A stretch of DNA of 40,521 nt from Candidatus Margulisiibacteriota bacterium (GTDB lineage: Bacteria > Margulisbacteria > Marinamargulisbacteria > SXXA01 > SICP01). A model generated the notes under the pieces. It did no database searches. It had not been told where the DNA came from and saw nothing but the letters and a program-made list of their open reading frames with translations. Positions 37,065-40,521 of this stretch are shown one piece after another. A program made the position numbers and the translations under genes. The DNA is taken from contig SICP01000013.1 of NCBI GenBank assembly GCA_009691415.1, positions 1 to 40,521 on the forward strand. Reading direction: 5' to 3'. Each line of letters starts with the position of its first letter. Position 1 is the first letter of the stretch.

Positions 37065-39971
37065 ATGTCTTCAATACCTTCAAATACAAACACAATACCT
37101 AGCCTAACTTTTCGTATAGCGGGGAGGAGAATCTTAGTTGCAACAACAACAGATCGATATGGTAAAACTACTGTGGCCGAAAATGGTAAGCCGGATAGTG
37201 GTTGGGTAAAGAAAACAACTGAAAGTGCTCAGAGCAGATTAAATATAGAGGACGTTACCACGGATGCATCTTCTACAGATCAAAGTACTCAGCGCACTTT
37301 TAATATAGGGGGCGTTACCAAGAATGAATCTTCTACAGATACAGAAAGGCGTACTTGGGTTCAATCTTTAGGAGATAAGGCAAGGAATTTGTTTACAACA
37401 CCTAATTTTAAAGAACAAGCTGGCCAAGCAACTCAAACAAGACGCGCTCAAGAAAGCGCCCATCCCGGAATTACACATGAAATACAAGGGGTAAAAGCAG
37501 GTTCTGCACTTGCTTTGCAGTTATTAGGGGCAACCCCAGTATCTGTAGTATCAAAATTAATGCAAGCTCTGGGTATGGATGAAACTACTTTTGGTCAGCT
37601 TGTTGCTCATTCTGTAGCTGTAGGGGTAACTTCTTTGGCAGTGACAACACCAACAGGATTATTTATCGCTGCTCTCTCGACCTTAGGCGGAGAAGCACTA
37701 TGCGCTGGAGTCCAATGTATCACCTCAAAAGATAGTCAAGCACAAATACTATTAGATACGGTAGCCAAAGAATCGCTTGGGATCGCCATGCAGGTCGCCG
37801 TTGGTAATAATAGGGATAGCGCAGAAAAGCCTATGCCGACTATTTCCGAAGGCGCAGAAAATTATCAACAGCTAGGAAACACCGTTGTTTCCAAAGCACA
37901 AGATTTTTTTGCCTGTTATGGATTAGATACCACAGTAGTTGCCGTTAGTACTCTTGTCGGAGGACCTACAACAGGGGCCTTGGTGTTAGGGACAGTATTG
38001 GTTGTTAAGAATATAAACGTGGTGAATGCCGCCTCGATAGGGGAGCGCAGAGATGTAGGTAATCAAAGACAGAACTCAACCTTTACAGGACCTAGCGGTT
38101 TTGGAACAAAGGTGGTGCCCTTTGAAAGTAATAGTGGCAGCCAAATAATGGTCCTTGCTAATTCTGGAAATGGCACTGTTTTCATCCTTCCTACAGAAGG
38201 AGGGAGTCAACTTATTACAAACGCTTCACCTACAGGGGGAGCAAGAATATCGGGTGCGGATATAAAAATAGTATCTGCAGCGATAGTCGACTGGAATATG
38301 GATGGTAAGCCGGATGTTGCTGTTGCTTGTGTTGATGGGATGCGTATTGTTCCTGGGCCCGTGTATGGGGAAGTAAATTTAGCTACAGTCATCCCTTTAC
38401 CTAATACCGCCGGGCAAGGGGCGATTATCACACCGGTAGTCGTAGCAAATGAACCGAATTGTGTGGCGTTGAGTAGTCCGGATGGGCGAGTTTTTATCCA
38501 CTCTCCATCAGGAGTAAAATTCGAAATTCCTCCAGGGAAGTCTTCCTTAATAACCGGGATTTCTCAGGCTGGACATTACATAGGTATAGGCAATAGAGTT
38601 AGTGGTAACTTTAGCGGCGAGTTTAGTATTTATAGTATAGAAGGTGGCATCTCCACTCTTGTAGCTAGTATCACAGGTACGGGACCTGTCAGACTGGGGG
38701 CTTCTGTAAGTGCCCATAATGATATATTTGGTGTAGGCTCGACTACTTTTGGTACAGGCGGTGGGTTCATTCTATTTGATACTACAGGAGTTGAGGTGGA
38801 TAGGATAAACGGGCCGATCGCGGGGGGGCAGTTTGGTGGAAGTTCGGCAAACGGACCTAATGGATTTTTTGTTGCAGATATAAGAAATGGAGCTGTTTAT
38901 GAGCTCCCTCTAGATGCTAATGGAAAGTTTCCTACTTCATTAGGTGCGCCAAGTTCCAATGGAACAAAAGCAAGTTATGGTGCATCAATAGCATCGGGAG
39001 AAAATGCTTTCTTTATAGGCGATCCTCTAAGTGGAAAAGTTCATAAAGTCCCATATCCTTCTGGTTCCAATCCTACTTCTGACTCTTCAAGTAGTAGCAA
39101 GCAAGCGGTAATCTTAGCTTCCATTTTTGGGGGAGGGGCCAGTTTATTGGGGATTGCAAAGCTAGTGCACTATTTTCGGAATCGCCCTGCGAATCAGGCT
39201 GCTGTTGAGTATGAAGAACGCATGAATCGTGTCCCAATGGAAAACGTTCAAGACTTAATGAATCACTTTGCGAATCAGAATAATGTTGAGTATGAAGAAC
39301 GCATGAATCGTGTCCCAATGGAAAACGTTTCAGACTTAAATAATCCGCTTGCGAATCATGCTACAGTGAAGGAAACTTCCTTTGGTCAAAGAGAGGATGG
39401 GTATGCAAATCCCAGAGCATTGACGCTTGCGTCTGCCTCTAATCTTGATAACACTTTGTATGAAGCGACAGGACCGAGTGATTTCTATGCTGCTTTTACA
39501 GGGATTAGTAAAAATCCCGAAACAGGGACTGAATCGCCTGCAGATACTCTTCGACGGGGCAACCAATCCTCAAATTTAGTGGTCGCAGCTTCCGAAACAG
39601 TGAAGGAAACTTCCTTTGGTCAAAGAGAGGATGGGTATGCAAATCCCAGAGCATTGACGCTTGCGTCTGCCTCTAATCTTGATAACACTTTGTATGAAGC
39701 GACAGGACCGAATGGTTTCTATGCTACGGGGAATTTCGAAACACCGACTGAGCAGTTTGGAGGTACTCTTCGACGGGGCAACCAATCCACGTATGGAACG
39801 ACAGGACCGAATGGTTTCTATGCTGTTGTTAGAGGGGGGGATGAGTATGAAAGGCCCGAAAAATTGACGAGTGAGTATGCCGATATTCTTAACCGGCGAG
39901 GAGAATGTCCGGATGGGTATACTTTGCTTAATTTACCAAACGAAGTGTCCCCATATGCAAATCCAGCATAG
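37065..39971 (+). CDS. Large FG-GAP/propeller-like membrane-anchored protein with tyrosine-rich repeat tail
   Basis: SD gggag; Ca-site-like IVDWNMDGKPDVAVA; hydrophobic segments incl. AVILASIFGGGASLLGIAKLVHYF; C-terminal repeats VEYEERMNRVPMENV and YANPR...TLYEATGPxxFYA. Confidence 0.8.
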   Translation: MSSIPSNTNTIPSLTFRIAGRRILVATTTDRYGKTTVAENGKPDSGWVKKTTESAQSRLNIEDVTTDASSTDQSTQRTFNIGGVTKNESSTDTERRTWVQSLGDKARNLFTTPNFKEQAGQATQTRRAQESAHPGITHEIQGVKAGSALALQLLGATPVSVVSKLMQALGMDETTFGQLVAHSVAVGVTSLAVTTPTGLFIAALSTLGGEALCAGVQCITSKDSQAQILLDTVAKESLGIAMQVAVGNNRDSAEKPMPTISEGAENYQQLGNTVVSKAQDFFACYGLDTTVVAVSTLVGGPTTGALVLGTVLVVKNINVVNAASIGERRDVGNQRQNSTFTGPSGFGTKVVPFESNSGSQIMVLANSGNGTVFILPTEGGSQLITNASPTGGARISGADIKIVSAAIVDWNMDGKPDVAVACVDGMRIVPGPVYGEVNLATVIPLPNTAGQGAIITPVVVANEPNCVALSSPDGRVFIHSPSGVKFEIPPGKSSLITGISQAGHYIGIGNRVSGNFSGEFSIYSIEGGISTLVASITGTGPVRLGASVSAHNDIFGVGSTTFGTGGGFILFDTTGVEVDRINGPIAGGQFGGSSANGPNGFFVADIRNGAVYELPLDANGKFPTSLGAPSSNGTKASYGASIASGENAFFIGDPLSGKVHKVPYPSGSNPTSDSSSSSKQAVILASIFGGGASLLGIAKLVHYFRNRPANQAAVEYEERMNRVPMENVQDLMNHFANQNNVEYEERMNRVPMENVSDLNNPLANHATVKETSFGQREDGYANPRALTLASASNLDNTLYEATGPSDFYAAFTGISKNPETGTESPADTLRRGNQSSNLVVAASETVKETSFGQREDGYANPRALTLASASNLDNTLYEATGPNGFYATGNFETPTEQFGGTLRRGNQSTYGTTGPNGFYAVVRGGDEYERPEKLTSEYADILNRRGECPDGYTLLNLPNEVSPYANPA
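37241..37340 (+). repeat. Two 40-bp imperfect direct repeats, 60-bp period
   Basis: aatatagRggRcgttaccaMgRatgMatcttctacagat at 37241..37280 and 37301..37340 (LNIEDVTTDASSTD / FNIGGVTKNESSTD). Confidence 0.85.
39203..39329 (+). repeat. 46-bp perfect direct repeat, 81-bp period
   Basis: tgttgagtatgaagaacgcatgaatcgtgtcccaatggaaaacgtt at 39203 and 39284. Confidence 0.92.
39363..39711 (+). repeat. 115-bp perfect direct repeat, 234-bp (78-codon) period
   Basis: acagtgaaggaaacttcctttggtcaaagagagg...gaagcgacaggaccga at 39363..39477 and 39597..39711. Confidence 0.93.
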
Positions 39972-40188
39972 TTTGCTTCCTCTTGATAGTAAAACAATCC
40001 TCAAATCCAGTGGCCACGGATAAAGCTTCCGAAATAGGGACGTATTATGAAACGCTAACACAGCAATAGTATCTAATCTTTAACAGGGACTGGTAAAGAT
40101 TCCAAAACACTGACTGAGCAGTCTGCAGATACTCTTCGACGGCGCGAATAATCCGAAAATCCAGTATTGTATTAGTCATGAACCTAAG

Positions 40189-40209
40189 GTATAAATTATA
40201 AATTTATAC
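40189..40209. promoter_or_regulatory. Palindrome GTATAAAT-tataa-ATTTATAC
   Basis: Perfect 8-bp arms, 27 bp upstream of the 40237 start. Confidence 0.5.
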
Positions 40210-40236
40210 AACGCATAAGTATAAAGGAGATACCCT

Positions 40237-40338
40237 ATGAAATTAAAATGGCAAGTACCAATTATTAAAGTTATTAGCATTGAAGATACACAACTCGGAG
40301 GCATTCATCAGTCAGATACTGGGTCGCCAGCCAGCTAA
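40237..40338 (+). CDS. 33-aa peptide, candidate RiPP (lasso-like) precursor
   Basis: SD aaggaga, ATG, MKLKWQVPIIKVISIEDTQLGGIHQSDTGSPAS, TAA. Confidence 0.5.
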   Translation: MKLKWQVPIIKVISIEDTQLGGIHQSDTGSPAS

Positions 40339-40352
40339 GAGAAGAAATAGGA

Positions 40353-40384
40353 AAATAGGTGCCTGCGAGGGAAATAGGTACCTG
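40353..40384. repeat. AAATAGGTRCCTG tandem motif, possibly transposon/REP-associated
   Basis: aaataggtgcctg at 40353..40365 and aaataggtacctg at 40372..40384. Confidence 0.4.
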
Positions 40385-40521
40385 GACACTAAGCGACAGA
40401 AGGGGACAGGTTAAAAAACTGTCAGAATTGGAATTTATTGGATGAAAGGATTAGTGGGATTGAAAAACGAATGCTTGCTATTCATCCTATTAATCCATAA
40501 ACCCCACTAATCGCAATTCAA

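Noticed and set aside
39203-39711. CRISPR-like array
   Set aside because: Repeats are long, in frame and coding, with only two copies each and no spacer pattern.
39073-39785. Minus-strand ORFs 39073..39318, 39336..39566 and 39576..39785 that resemble each other
   Set aside because: Their similarity is only the reverse-strand reading of the tail repeats in the 968-aa ORF.

Overview
The window is a dense, AT-leaning bacterial chromosome segment. LpxC points to a diderm LPS-making cell. I assign no species; the rsmD-coaD-coiled-coil-rph-JAMM order only hints at a non-proteobacterial lineage. Housekeeping blocks: ileS, fcl-like epimerase, PfkB kinase and oligopeptide ABC transporter (opp); trpS; glyA-pheA-serS; lpxC-MFS-aroK; rluA-like/astE-like/lemA/TPM/dsbD; rsmD-coaD-rph-JAMM. 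No tRNA, rRNA or CRISPR was recognised. Items most worth follow-up: (1) a 33-aa ORF at 40237..40338 laid out like a lasso-peptide precursor (W5xxP8, T18 at -2, putative core LGGIHQSDTGSPAS with Leu1/Asp8) behind a strong SD and an 8-bp palindrome; the flanking genes lie outside the window; (2) an XRE helix-turn-helix fused to a class III nucleotidyl-cyclase-like domain that has lost catalytic residues; (3) tandem paralogous PP2C-like phosphatases with a shared unrecognised N-terminal region; (4) a 968-aa FG-GAP-like, membrane-anchored protein with a tyrosine-rich repeat tail, G7 tracts and relic repeats past its stop; (5) a shared promoter-like element, GAAA-N15/16-nnCGATA, resembling sigma-28/sigma-D promoters, upstream of the PP2C pair, the repeat-tail protein, a small operon and an off-window gene; (6) a C10 tract where a +1 change fuses two small ORFs; (7) three decayed toxin-antitoxin-like modules beside an intact hipBA.
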